Part shown: positions 44,298-53,362 of the stretch, piece after piece
Layout: each line of letters begins with the position of its first letter
How positions within the stretch are numbered: the first letter of the stretch is position 1
Source of the DNA: Hahella sp. HN01
Lineage (GTDB): Bacteria; Pseudomonadota; Gammaproteobacteria; Pseudomonadales; Oleiphilaceae
Assembly (NCBI RefSeq): GCF_018986435.1
Contig: NZ_JAHMIN010000010.1
Coordinates: 62,001 to 126,000, forward strand
DNA: 64,000 nt
Reading direction: 5' to 3'
The notes under the pieces: model-generated
Seen by the model: the letters and a program-made list of their open reading frames with translations, nothing else
What the model was told of the DNA's origin: nothing
Database searches by the model: none
Made by a program: the position numbers and the translations under genes

Positions 44298-46551
44298 TAC
44301 GCGTTCTGGGGCGAACGACGCAAGGTTGCTCAAGCTGTCCTATGATCGTTCGCAAGTAAGCTCGTCGGTGGTCCACCTCGGGGTCGGCGCTTTCCATCGG
44401 GCGCATCAGGCCTATTATTTCAATGCGCTGCTGGCCCATGAGGATTGTCTGGACTGGGGCATTACCGGCGTGAATCTGCGGCCCGCCGACAGCCCTGCGT
44501 TCGCTGCGCTGCAGGCGCAGTCTGGAAGCTATGTGCTGAAAACCGTTTCGCCTGAAGGTGAAGCGCGCTATGAAGAAATTGGCGCGCTGATTCGTTTGCT
44601 GGACGGCGCAGTGTCTCCGCAGAGCGTGGATCAATGCCTCGCGGATGCGCAAACGCAATTGGTCACCATTACGGTGACGGAGGGCGGCTATTATCTGAAG
44701 GAAGATGGTCTGCTGGATGTCGCCCATCCTGAAATCGCCGCGGATCTGCAGGGCAGTGGACGTAATACGTTATATGCGTTTCTGCATGCGGGATTAAGAG
44801 CGAGAATGCAGTCCAGACAGGGGCCCATCACCCTGCTGAGCTGCGACAACCTGCGTCATAACGGCGATACCCTGAAGACCGGTTTCACCCAGTACCTGCA
44901 GCAGGTTGGCGATGCCGACCTGTTGTCCTGGCTGCGTGATAACGCCAGTTTCCCCAACGCCATGGTGGATCGTATTACGCCGCGTCTTTCGCCTGAGCAT
45001 TCACGTGATGTGCGCGAGCGATTTGGCGTCGCTGACGCGTTGACGGTGATGGCGGAAGACTTTGTGCAGTGGGTGGTCGAGGATGATTTCGCCGGGCGGC
45101 GTCCACCGCTGGAGCGCGTCGGCGTGACGCTGGTGGAGCATGTGCAGCCTTATGAGGAAGCGAAAATCCGTATCCTCAATGGCGGTCATACCGCCTTGTC
45201 CTACTACGCTGCTTTGCGCGGATTCCCTACGTACGACGCGGCGGTGCATGATCCTGAGTTGAGAGCGTTTGTCGAAGCCTTTGAAGAGCAGGAGGCGATT
45301 CCTGCGTTAGGGGATTCGCCCCTGGATTTACACGCCTACTGGCGCAAAGTGCTGGCCCGCTTTGGCAACCGCAATATCGGCGATCGCATTGAGCGTATAT
45401 GTGCGGACGGCGGCAGCAAGTTCCCGATATTCATCCTGCCGACCTTGCAAGGCGGCTTCGCGGCCGGTCGCACGCCGGAGCGAACACTACAGGCCATTGC
45501 GTACTGGTATGTCTTTATGCAGCGAGTGCGCGCCGGGCAGGCTCCGGTTCCTTATTACGAGCCGGAATGGCCGCGGCTGCAAAAACTGTTATCCGCCCCG
45601 GATGCCGTGGCGCGCTTTGTCTCCGACGCCAAACTCTGGGGAGATCTGCCGCAGCGCTATCCTGAATTTGGCGAATTGCTGCGACGTCATATTGAGTCGG
45701 CTTCTCGCGCTTTTAACGACATCCCCTCTTTTGAAAGGAAAGACACTGTGAGTTATCCCATTGAAAACCTGACCAACCTGCAGGGCAAAACCGCTCTGGT
45801 GACCGGCGCTGGCGGCGGTATTGGCGCGGCCGTGGCGGAGGCGTATCTGGCGGCGGGCGCTTCCTGCGTGCTCTGCGATTTGCCCGCAACCCCGTCGAAA
45901 GAGGCTGCGGCCGTGTTGGAGCAGTACCCCGAAACAGCCTGTTATGTGCAGGCGGACGTGACGGATATGGCCTCCGTGGATCGCTTGCTGGAGCAGTCAG
46001 TGGAACGTTTCGGCGGCGTGGATATCCTGTTCAATAACGCGGCGGTATTTGATCTGGCGCCGCTGCTGGAATCCAATGAAGCCATGTATGAGCGGATATT
46101 TTCCGTAAACGTGAAAGGCGCCTTTTTCACGATGCAGAAAGTGGCGCAACACATGGTAGACTCGCAAAGGCAGGGCAAAATCATCAATCTGGCGTCTCAG
46201 GCTGGGCGCAGAGGTGAGGCGTTAGTGTCGCACTATTGCGCGAGCAAAGCGGCGATCATCAGCTATACGCAGTCGGCTGCGCTGGCGCTGGCCAAGCACA
46301 ATATCACCGTCAATGGGATCTCCCCTGGAGTGGTGGATACTCCCATGTGGGAGCAGGTGGACGCCTTGTTCGCCAAATATGAAAACCTGCCTTTGGGTGA
46401 GAAGAAAAGGCGGGTGGGATTGGATGTGCCGCTTGGACGCATGGGCGCGCCGGAGGATATCTGTGGGATGGCGCTGTTTCTGGCGTCGCCGGCCTCAAAT
46501 TACATTACGGCGCAGACATTCAACGTGGATGGCGGCAACGTCATGAGCTGA
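44290..46551 (+). CDS. Fused mannitol-type (long-chain) and sorbitol-type (SDR) dehydrogenase
   Basis: A single 753-aa ORF joins two complete polyol dehydrogenases. Residues 1-480 are a long-chain mannitol 2-dehydrogenase: HLGVGAFHRAHQAYY at the N-terminus, and K292...N297...H300 in KIRILNGGH, the catalytic triad spacing known from Pseudomonas M2DH. Residues 487-753 are a short-chain dehydrogenase: TGAGGGIG (505-512), NNAAV and the Y-x-x-x-K motif in HYCASKAA. The two oxidise sugar alcohols to ketoses with NAD(P). ATG 44290 is chosen because GGGGAG precedes it and it overlaps the ATPase stop; an in-frame ATG at 44272 lacks a ribosome site. In related operons the two enzymes are separate genes. 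Confidence 0.88.
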   Translation: MSDTRSGANDARLLKLSYDRSQVSSSVVHLGVGAFHRAHQAYYFNALLAHEDCLDWGITGVNLRPADSPAFAALQAQSGSYVLKTVSPEGEARYEEIGALIRLLDGAVSPQSVDQCLADAQTQLVTITVTEGGYYLKEDGLLDVAHPEIAADLQGSGRNTLYAFLHAGLRARMQSRQGPITLLSCDNLRHNGDTLKTGFTQYLQQVGDADLLSWLRDNASFPNAMVDRITPRLSPEHSRDVRERFGVADALTVMAEDFVQWVVEDDFAGRRPPLERVGVTLVEHVQPYEEAKIRILNGGHTALSYYAALRGFPTYDAAVHDPELRAFVEAFEEQEAIPALGDSPLDLHAYWRKVLARFGNRNIGDRIERICADGGSKFPIFILPTLQGGFAAGRTPERTLQAIAYWYVFMQRVRAGQAPVPYYEPEWPRLQKLLSAPDAVARFVSDAKLWGDLPQRYPEFGELLRRHIESASRAFNDIPSFERKDTVSYPIENLTNLQGKTALVTGAGGGIGAAVAEAYLAAGASCVLCDLPATPSKEAAAVLEQYPETACYVQADVTDMASVDRLLEQSVERFGGVDILFNNAAVFDLAPLLESNEAMYERIFSVNVKGAFFTMQKVAQHMVDSQRQGKIINLASQAGRRGEALVSHYCASKAAIISYTQSAALALAKHNITVNGISPGVVDTPMWEQVDALFAKYENLPLGEKKRRVGLDVPLGRMGAPEDICGMALFLASPASNYITAQTFNVDGGNVMS
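45734..45750 (+). promoter_or_regulatory. Relic or active internal ribosome site at the fusion junction
   Basis: AAAGGAA (45734-45740) stands 7 nt before an in-frame GTG (45748-45750), exactly where the SDR domain begins. This looks like the start of a formerly separate SDR gene and could still initiate a free SDR protein. Confidence 0.6.
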
Positions 46552-46567
46552 GCAGTAGGTTAAGTCG

Positions 46568-47446
46568 ATGCGGAAGATGAATAAAGGCGTGCCGGAAATC
46601 GAGTTGACGGACCGCAGCGCGGGCACAGTGCGTTATATCGAGCATGGATTCCCCAGCGATTTGATTCGCTGGCACGTGCACGAGGAGTACGAGTTGCACT
46701 TCATCGTCGCCACCACCGGTAAAGTCTTTATCGGCGATTATGTGGGGCTGTTCGGGCCGGGGCAGTTGATTCTGACCGGCCCCAGGCTGCCGCATAACTG
46801 GATCAGCAAGAATGACCCGGAGTCTGAAGTGGAGCTGAGGGACATGTTGCTCCACTTCAATCACGATACGATCGAGCAGGGCATCAAGGTCATTCCCGAA
46901 TTGAGCCAGTTGCTGCCGATGCTGGAGCGTGCGCGCTCCGGCATCGAATTCATCGGCGTCGATCTCGATGAGGTGCGCACCCGTTTCGCAGAGATCCGCG
47001 ACGCCTCCGGTCTGGCCCGCATCGTGCTGTTTTTTGATTTCATGAATGAGCTGGCGGCCTGGCCGAACTACCGCATGCTCTCCACCATGCAGATCAACTC
47101 CAAAGCCAACGAGACCATGCAACGCAAGATCAATACGGTGGTGGAGTATGTGATCAACAATATTGAATCGCCGATCAGCTTGCAGGAGGTGTCGGAACTG
47201 GTGGGCATGACGGACAGTCATTTCTCACGCTTTTTCCGCAAAGCCACCGGCAATCGTTTTGTTGAGTTTCTTAATCGCATCCGCGTCAGCCGCGCATGCT
47301 GTCTGCTGGCGGAAACCGATGAGCAGGTGGCCAGCATCTGTTTTCAGGTGGGCTTCAATAATGTCGCCAATTTCAATCGGCGCTTTCAGGAGTTGAAAGG
47401 GCTTACGCCCAGAGAGTACCGGCAGCAGGCGACTCAGCGTTTTTAG
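46568..47446 (+). CDS. AraC-family regulator of the polyol operon
   Basis: This 292-aa protein has an N-terminal cupin (HVHEEYELHFIVATTGKVFIGD) and a C-terminal AraC-type double HTH (about 190-290; SLQEVSELVGMTDSHFSRFFRKATG and VGFNNVANFNRRFQELKGLTPREYR). It resembles mannitol-operon activators (MtlR of Pseudomonas). It is 16 bp after the dehydrogenase gene and so co-transcribed, probably sensing the polyol and activating the promoter near 39906. Confidence 0.87.
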   Translation: MRKMNKGVPEIELTDRSAGTVRYIEHGFPSDLIRWHVHEEYELHFIVATTGKVFIGDYVGLFGPGQLILTGPRLPHNWISKNDPESEVELRDMLLHFNHDTIEQGIKVIPELSQLLPMLERARSGIEFIGVDLDEVRTRFAEIRDASGLARIVLFFDFMNELAAWPNYRMLSTMQINSKANETMQRKINTVVEYVINNIESPISLQEVSELVGMTDSHFSRFFRKATGNRFVEFLNRIRVSRACCLLAETDEQVASICFQVGFNNVANFNRRFQELKGLTPREYRQQATQRF

Positions 47447-47453
47447 TCAGGCT

Positions 47454-47474
47454 GGAGAGCGTTACTCGTTCTCC
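47454..47474. terminator. Hairpin between convergent genes
   Basis: GGAGAGCG / CGTTCTCC forms an 8-bp stem with one G-T pair and a 5-nt loop. It overlaps the 3' end of the leftward small gene and probably ends the polyol operon transcript. Confidence 0.45.
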
Positions 47475-47641
47475 ACTTTCGCCCTGACGGCCTGGATTTC
47501 ATCCAGTTTGACTTTCAGTATGGCCTCCAGCTTGATGAGCTTTTCAAGCGTGTCGACGTCTTTTTGCCGTTCATACAGTTGCGTGAAGGTGCGGGTGATT
47601 TCATTGAGAATCGGATGCAGCTTTTCGAACTCCTCAGCCAT
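47462..47641 (-). CDS. Small helical hypothetical protein
   Basis: This 59-aa protein starts at ATG 47641, with a full AGGAGG Shine-Dalgarno at 7-nt spacing. That is better than the longer frame opening at 47692. The product is wholly helical and charged (QKDVDTLEKLIKLEAILKVKLDEIQAVRAKVE), suggesting a coiled coil. Function is not recognised. Confidence 0.6.
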   Translation of the reverse strand: MAEEFEKLHPILNEITRTFTQLYERQKDVDTLEKLIKLEAILKVKLDEIQAVRAKVENE

Positions 47642-47994
47642 GGCGTGTCCTCCTACATTCTGAATAGACACCTGATACAGTTTCGTACCCAATACTAATT
47701 TTATAGAAGCAGAACCCCGCTTTCGCCAGCTTGACGCGACTATGCGCCATCACGCAAGGAACGCCGTGTTTATGCATACAGGAGGGCGTTAGCACGGCGA
47801 AAGCCCGCAGGAGACAAGGCCTGGAGCGCCAAGACCTTGTCGTTTGTTGGACCATCGAAGGGGGGCTGTCCGCCGGATTAACTTACTTTCACTATTCTCA
47901 CTATTTTCATAATGCTCATACCGGCGTTATTCACCCACCCGCATGTTTCACATGCCTGTACATTTAACATGTCTGTACGTTTAGAATGCCCTGG
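47642..47994. other. 353-bp non-coding interval
   Basis: No convincing gene; short ORFs lack ribosome sites. At its right end is a tandem pair of 17-nt units, CATGCCTGTACATTTAA (47951-47967) and CATGTCTGTACGTTTAG (47968-47984), with three differences, just beyond the stop of the following leftward gene. Confidence 0.5.
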
Positions 47995-48738
47995 CTACTT
48001 CGGAGCGTAAGTCGCCGGCAGGCTTAAATCGCCGGAGGCTACATCCCATACATTGGTCACGCACAATAATGGATTGTGTACGTTGACGTTGACCCGCAGG
48101 GCGGCGGTGACGCCGTCATACTGAAATGCTTCCGGGAAACCCATGTCTTTGAGTGGAACCCGTGCACGAACCTGCTCTCCCTTCAGCTCCGGCTCATAAC
48201 CTGGGCTATCGATAAACAACGGCAGTCCAGGCCAGGTCGCAGGCAGGTCGGGGTGCGCGCCTGCGGGAATGTCCTTTACCTTTAACGCGCCAGGGCCGCA
48301 TTGTTCATCCGGCGTCAGCACCACCCAGTGGCTATGCCAGAGATCGCCGTCATTATCGAACTTGCCGTCGGCGTTCTCGTCAAATTTTGGTGTGTCGTCA
48401 AAGTCGGGATGTGCGGTTAGCACGAAGGCGAGAATGCCCTGGTCCGCTGCAAACCCCACTGCGCTGCTGTTCAGAGAGGTCGGCCAGACATAGCTGAACA
48501 CATCGCTGCCGGCCAACTGTCCGATAGCGTTGGGCTTAAGCGCGCCTGCGCCATCGCGAACGCGGTGTTCAAAGACAGCGTAGGGGCCCTCGCGATAAAC
48601 GCGGGTTTGAATCAGATCGAACTGCGCCTTCACTGCGTTATTAGCGGCGGACTCGATTTTCGTGTCGGAAGGCGTATGGGCGCAGGCGCCAACGGAGAGC
48701 GCCAGAGCGCTGCAAGCAAGTAATCGGGACGTAAACAT
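47995..48738 (-). CDS. Putative lipoprotein with acidic Ca-binding-like loop
   Basis: This 247-aa protein has a signal peptide whose end, LSVGAC, fits a lipobox with Cys19 as the lipidated residue. The mature part is beta-rich. It contains DENADGKFDNDGD (about 120-132), which resembles the D-x-D-x-D-G calcium loop of dockerins and EF-hands. I do not recognise the family. It is a single gene divergent from the MarR regulator. Confidence 0.68.
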   Translation of the reverse strand: MFTSRLLACSALALSVGACAHTPSDTKIESAANNAVKAQFDLIQTRVYREGPYAVFEHRVRDGAGALKPNAIGQLAGSDVFSYVWPTSLNSSAVGFAADQGILAFVLTAHPDFDDTPKFDENADGKFDNDGDLWHSHWVVLTPDEQCGPGALKVKDIPAGAHPDLPATWPGLPLFIDSPGYEPELKGEQVRARVPLKDMGFPEAFQYDGVTAALRVNVNVHNPLLCVTNVWDVASGDLSLPATYAPK

Positions 48739-48934
48739 AAAAACCTCTTTTGGTATCGATTCGAAACATAATTAATTTATCTTTTTATAAAGTTTCGAGT
48801 CAATACTATGCCGAAGCCTATGGCGCCTAATTGTTCTTATCACCTTGATAGAAATTGCATATCAGATGGCTGATCAGAAAGTTCGCATCATCGGGACGGT
48901 TGTGATTACAGTGTTGTGTCGATAGTATTTGCGG

Positions 48935-49492
48935 ATGCCTGATAATCTTATTTTTGAATTCATCGAACGTATCGGTTACGTCATCCGCACAGAGTGGCGC
49001 AAGGCGTTGCTGGAGTACGATCTGCAGCCGGTGCATCTGGATGTGCTGCGTTATTTGGCGGCCTGCAACCGCTATTCGGATACGCCGCAAGGCGTTGCGG
49101 AATATCTGGAAATCACCAAAGGCACGATCTCCCAGAGCATCAAGCAGCTTGAGACCAAAGGCTTTGTAGAAAAGCAGGCGGACGCCTCGGATCGGCGCAT
49201 GGTGCACCTGCATCTGACGGAAAAGGCGCAAGCGCTGCTGGATAAACTGACGCCTCCACCTGGGTTCGACGACGCCATGCGCAATTTCTCCGGACAAGAG
49301 GAAGCCGCCTTGCTCGGGAACCTGCGCGATATCCTGGCGCAATGGCAGATAGCGCGGAAACGGCAGCGCTTTGGCGTTTGTCATACCTGTCGACACTATC
49401 AGTCCGGCGGTGCGGGCACGGGACAATGCGGGCTGACGGGGGAAGGGCTGTCTGCGGAAGACTCGCAAAAAATCTGCCGTGAGTTTACCTGA
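48935..49492 (+). CDS. MarR-family regulator with C-terminal four-cysteine tail
   Basis: This is about 185 aa with a winged HTH of the MarR type (LDVLRYLAACNR, EYLEITKGTISQSIKQLETKGFVEKQ, DRRMVHLHLTEKA). After the usual dimerisation helix comes an extra C-terminal segment of about 35 residues with CHTC, C and C (spacing roughly C-x2-C-x13-C-x15-C) that could bind zinc or an Fe-S cluster. The start is ATG 48935 (TTG at 48929 also in frame). It lies 66 bp upstream of the glycerate kinase gene and may regulate it. Confidence 0.82.
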   Translation: MPDNLIFEFIERIGYVIRTEWRKALLEYDLQPVHLDVLRYLAACNRYSDTPQGVAEYLEITKGTISQSIKQLETKGFVEKQADASDRRMVHLHLTEKAQALLDKLTPPPGFDDAMRNFSGQEEAALLGNLRDILAQWQIARKRQRFGVCHTCRHYQSGGAGTGQCGLTGEGLSAEDSQKICREFT

Positions 49493-49558
49493 CCCTTTAG
49501 CCCTGGCATGAGAATAGCTAGGCTTAGTCGGTCACCTTTTCTTATGCGGAAACAAATA

Positions 49559-50695
49559 ATGAAAGTTCTGATTGCTCCAGACTCGTTCAAAGAATGCCTG
49601 TCTTCCCGGGAAGTCGGCGCCGCTATCATGGAGGGCGTACTTCGCGCCGCGCCTCACGCTCATTGCGAAGCGATACAAATCTCCGATGGCGGCGAAGGCT
49701 TTGTCGCGGCGATTCTCGCCAATAAGGGCGGGCATGAGCGCTACGTGACGGTGCGTAACCCCTTGGGAGAGCCGGTAACCGCCATGTGGGGGCTGTTGGA
49801 GGATGGCGCCACGGCGGTGATAGAAGTCGCCGCAGCCACAGGCATGCATTTATTGGCGCGAGAGCAGCGTAATCCTTTTCTGGCGGGCAGCTGGGGCAGC
49901 GGTGAAGTCATTCGCGATGCCCTGGACGCCGGCGCCAGACGTTTCATGATCGGACTCGGCGGCAGCGCCAGCAATGACGGCGGAGTCGGGATGTTGATGG
50001 CGTTGGGGCTGCGCGCCCTCAATGCTGAGGGTGAATTAATCGCTCCCTGCGCGCAGGGTTTAAGGGATCTGGTCACGCTGGACTACAGTGGGCTGGACCC
50101 GCGCTTGCGCGAATGTGACATCACCATCGCGCTGGATGTGGACAATCCCCTGTGCGGGGAACAGGGCGCGTCGGCGGTTTTTGGTCCGCAAAAAGGCGCT
50201 ACGTCCGCTGACGTGCAGGAACTCGATCGCTTGTTGTCCCATTGGCTGGCGTTGAATGAGCAGATGCTGGGACGGGAGTTGGGGGCAATACCCGGTGGCG
50301 GCGCGGCGGGAGGATTAGGGATGGCGTTTGTTGGCGTGCTTGGCGCTCAAGGACGCAAGGGCATTGATTTGGTGCTGGAGCTCAGTGGATTTGATGAAAA
50401 GCTAAAGGGAGCGGATCTGGTGTTTACCGGAGAAGGCTGTATGGACAGTCAAAGTCTGCGAGGCAAAGCGCCACTGGGCGTGGCGCAGAGAGCTCAAAGA
50501 GCCGGCGCGCCCACCATTGCGCTGGTTGGCGCGCTTTTGGGCGATGCCACGGCGGCGCGAACAATGGGATTGACCGCTGTCTTTCCCATTGCGCCGGGAG
50601 TGGTCACTCTGGACCAGGCCCTGGCGGATGCCGCCGTCAACCTGCGTCGCAGCGCGGAAAATGCGACAGCCTGCTTCCTTGCTGGACGAGGCTGA
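49559..50695 (+). CDS. Glycerate kinase (GarK/GlxK family)
   Basis: This is 378 aa from ATG 49559, which gives the canonical MKVLIAPDSFKECLSS N-terminus; the longer frame from 49508 is unlikely. Family signatures are GLGGSASNDGGVGML and PGGGAAGGLGMAF. It phosphorylates D-glycerate (typically to 2-phosphoglycerate in this class), the last step of glucarate/galactarate or glyoxylate breakdown. No tartronate-semialdehyde reductase or aldolase is adjacent, so its pathway partner genes are elsewhere. Confidence 0.92.
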   Translation: MKVLIAPDSFKECLSSREVGAAIMEGVLRAAPHAHCEAIQISDGGEGFVAAILANKGGHERYVTVRNPLGEPVTAMWGLLEDGATAVIEVAAATGMHLLAREQRNPFLAGSWGSGEVIRDALDAGARRFMIGLGGSASNDGGVGMLMALGLRALNAEGELIAPCAQGLRDLVTLDYSGLDPRLRECDITIALDVDNPLCGEQGASAVFGPQKGATSADVQELDRLLSHWLALNEQMLGRELGAIPGGGAAGGLGMAFVGVLGAQGRKGIDLVLELSGFDEKLKGADLVFTGEGCMDSQSLRGKAPLGVAQRAQRAGAPTIALVGALLGDATAARTMGLTAVFPIAPGVVTLDQALADAAVNLRRSAENATACFLAGRG

Positions 50696-50702
50696 CGAAC
50701 TC

Positions 50703-51317
50703 TTAAGCGGCGGCCACTTCCGTGGCTGCGGCGATTTGCTGTTGCGCGTCGGCCAGAATGGACTCCGGATCAACCATGATGCGGTCGGCGTTGATAAAGG
50801 TCACATCCTTGATGCCGATGAAGCCCAGCACCTGACGCATATAGGCGGACACAAAGTCTGCCGCGCTGTTGACGGGCGTGCCGCCGGTGACAGCCACTAC
50901 ATACGCCTTTTTATTTTCCAGCAGTCCAACAGGGCCTTGCTCGGTATAACGGAAAGTCACCTGCGCCCGGCAGATCTGGTCGATATAGGCTTTCAACGTG
51001 GCGGGGACGCTGAAGTTATACATAGGGGCGGCGATAATCAGCGTGTCGGCCGCCTGTAACTCCTCGATCAGGCTGTCTGACAGCGCCAGCGCCTGGTTTT
51101 GCGCTTCAGTGCGCTGATCCGCCGGGGTGTAGCTGGCGCCGATCCACTCTTCCGTGACGAAAGGCAATCCGCCGGATACATCGCGGGAAACCACTTCCGC
51201 GCCAGGATTGGCGGCCACCAGTTGCTCGGTAAGTTGTTGCGCAAGCTTGCGGCTCATTGAACTTTCCGCACGGGCGCTGCTGTCGATTTTCAGAATGCGA
51301 GTGTTTGACTGGTTCAT
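50703..51317 (-). CDS. azoR: FMN-dependent NADH azoreductase
   Basis: This 204-aa flavodoxin-like protein has the phosphate-binding SSARAESSMSRKLA loop, APMYNFSVPATLKAYIDQICR and the VTGGTPVNSAADF segment, all typical of AzoR. AGGAG is at 7-nt spacing. The enzyme is a homodimeric NADH:quinone/azo reductase thought to relieve quinone or thiol stress. The divergent LysR gene is the probable regulator. Confidence 0.92.
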   Translation of the reverse strand: MNQSNTRILKIDSSARAESSMSRKLAQQLTEQLVAANPGAEVVSRDVSGGLPFVTEEWIGASYTPADQRTEAQNQALALSDSLIEELQAADTLIIAAPMYNFSVPATLKAYIDQICRAQVTFRYTEQGPVGLLENKKAYVVAVTGGTPVNSAADFVSAYMRQVLGFIGIKDVTFINADRIMVDPESILADAQQQIAAATEVAAA

Positions 51318-51455
51318 GGATTATCTCCTGAAAGTTTGGCTGTCGTTTAGATGGGCTCACTATATTTGTTGAGATAAAAGGGATAAACATGGCTGAAGGG
51401 AAAATTCTGTTGCTAAAATAAGAACAATTAAGCGAGACATAGTTGGAGGGAACGC

Positions 51456-52445
51456 ATGAGTCGTTTTGAGGAAATGCAGATCTTCGCCAAAGTGGTGGAG
51501 ACTGGCAGCATCACCCGCGCAGCGCAGGTTCTGGACATCGCCAAGTCAGCGGTGAGTCGCCGTCTGGCGGAACTGGAATCCCGTCTGGGCGTGCAGTTGC
51601 TGGTGCGAACGACCCGCAAGTTGACCCTGACCGAAACAGGGCGCAGTTATTACGAGCGCTGTTTGCGACTGTTGGAGGATCTGGCGGAACTGGAAGAGGC
51701 GGTGACCAGCGAGCACAAGTCCCTCAGCGGCAAGCTAAAGATCGCCGCGCCGTTCACGTTCGGGATGATGCACTTGGGCTGCGTTTTCAATGACTTCATG
51801 CAAATGCACCCGAACCTGAATTTCGACATCAATTTTAATGACCGTCAGGTCGACATCGTGCAGGAAGGGTATGACCTGGCGATTCGTATCGGACGCCTGG
51901 TGGATTCCACTTTGATCGCCCGCCCGATCTGCAAAATACACACGGTGATCTGCGCTAGTCCCGCTTATCTGGAGAAGTTCGGCGAGCCCAAAACCCCGGA
52001 AGAATTAACGCAGCATCGTGTGATTCATTACTCCAATCTGCCCAACAGCATCTGGCGCTTCTGGAACAGCAAGGGCGAATGCATCGAGGTGAGTGTGAAT
52101 CCCTGGCTGCAGGCGAACGCCGGCGATTATTTACGGCAGGCGGCGGTCAACGGCTACGGGATCATGACGCAGCCTAATTTCATTTTGTACAAGGAAATCG
52201 CCAGCGGCGCCCTGAAGCCCATACTGACGGAATACCAACTGGTGGAATCGAACGCGTATCTGATTTATCCCCATACCCGCCATCTTTCTCACCGGGTGCG
52301 CACCTTTGTGGATTACGTTCTGGAGCGCTTCAAAGGGACGCCTTATTGGGATCAGCCTCTGAATGAGTTCTGCGAAAACGCGGGCTGTCCGTCGCCCTCC
52401 GACTTCAAGCCGCGACCGGAGGACGGGGCGCCAGCCATGAAATAA
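51456..52445 (+). CDS. LysR-family regulator, divergent from azoR
   Basis: This 329-aa protein has an N-terminal winged HTH (FAKVVETGSITRAAQVLDIAKSAVSRRLAELE) and a LysR effector domain with ASPAYLEKFGEPKTP, of the CrgA-like group. The Shine-Dalgarno GGAGG is strong. The 138-bp gap to azoR holds the shared promoter region. Its 3' end overlaps the convergent LysR gene by 41 bp. Confidence 0.9.
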   Translation: MSRFEEMQIFAKVVETGSITRAAQVLDIAKSAVSRRLAELESRLGVQLLVRTTRKLTLTETGRSYYERCLRLLEDLAELEEAVTSEHKSLSGKLKIAAPFTFGMMHLGCVFNDFMQMHPNLNFDINFNDRQVDIVQEGYDLAIRIGRLVDSTLIARPICKIHTVICASPAYLEKFGEPKTPEELTQHRVIHYSNLPNSIWRFWNSKGECIEVSVNPWLQANAGDYLRQAAVNGYGIMTQPNFILYKEIASGALKPILTEYQLVESNAYLIYPHTRHLSHRVRTFVDYVLERFKGTPYWDQPLNEFCENAGCPSPSDFKPRPEDGAPAMK

Positions 52446-53262
52446 AGAACTCGGCCAGCCTTGAGCTGCCGCGGGTTTGCGCCACGACAAAAATTTCCGG
52501 CAGCTCGGGGAGTCCTTCCTCTGGTCCCACCACCCGGGTTCCCGGTTGCAACGCATGCTGGGTGCGGGCGCTGACCGCCAGATTGCCTCGCACCGCCGAC
52601 ATCAACGCGTTGAGGTTGTTGGTGGTGTACGCTTCCTGCCACACAATGCCGGCGGCCTTTAGCGCCTTTTCACTGATTGAGCGGAACTGGCAGGGCGTGG
52701 TGAAGTTGGCCATGCGCAAAGGGACGCTGGGATCAAACTGATACTTGTCCGACGCCACCCAGACCATCTTCGCTTTACTGAGGACTAACTCGTCCGCAGA
52801 AGGGTCCTGAGTCAGGCGAATAATGCAGTCAAACTCCTCCTGCTCGAATGCGTTATGCAAATGCATGCTGGATGCGGAGCGCACGTTAAGTTTTATCAGC
52901 GGATACTGCATGGCGAACTTGGACAGCTCATTGGTCAGGTCTCCGTCCACTAAAGAGCGGGAAATGCCGATGGTCAGCTCGCCTTCAAACTGCACGCCCT
53001 GAATGGCTTTCAATGCTTCGTTCTGCAGATCCAGAATTTTGCGGGCGTAGATCATCATGGTTTCGCCTTCTGGCGTCAGCTCTTTACGCCGTCCCACCGT
53101 TCGGAACAAGGCGACGCCGAGGCGCTCCTCCAGACGGCTGAGTTGCATGCTGACGGTGGATTGGGTTTTGAACAGGCGTTCGCTGGCGCGCAGCACGCCG
53201 CCGCTGTCCACAACGGTGACGAAGGTTTGCACTAATTCCGTGGAAATATCAGGTAGCTTCAT
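52405..53262 (-). CDS. LysR-family regulator, convergent
   Basis: This 285-aa protein has the HTH LVQTFVTVVDSGGVLRASERLF...STVSMQLSRLEERLG and the effector domain with GELTIGISRSLVDGDL. It belongs to a different LysR subgroup from its neighbour. The C-terminal 14 codons overlap the other LysR gene on the opposite strand. It is divergent from the small 69-aa gene at 53363, which it may control. Confidence 0.88.
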   Translation of the reverse strand: MKLPDISTELVQTFVTVVDSGGVLRASERLFKTQSTVSMQLSRLEERLGVALFRTVGRRKELTPEGETMMIYARKILDLQNEALKAIQGVQFEGELTIGISRSLVDGDLTNELSKFAMQYPLIKLNVRSASSMHLHNAFEQEEFDCIIRLTQDPSADELVLSKAKMVWVASDKYQFDPSVPLRMANFTTPCQFRSISEKALKAAGIVWQEAYTTNNLNALMSAVRGNLAVSARTQHALQPGTRVVGPEEGLPELPEIFVVAQTRGSSRLAEFFISWLAPRPPVAA

Positions 53263-53362
53263 ATATCAAATATCTTGAACTATATGATCATGAAATATTG
53301 ATTTTTATGAATCATAGAACGAACTAAGATGAAATAAAAGTTCAGTACAGATCCAAGAGGTT

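Noticed and set aside
47731-47967. 78-codon frame between the small helical gene and the lipoprotein gene
   Set aside because: No ribosome site and low protein-likeness; the region is better described as non-coding.
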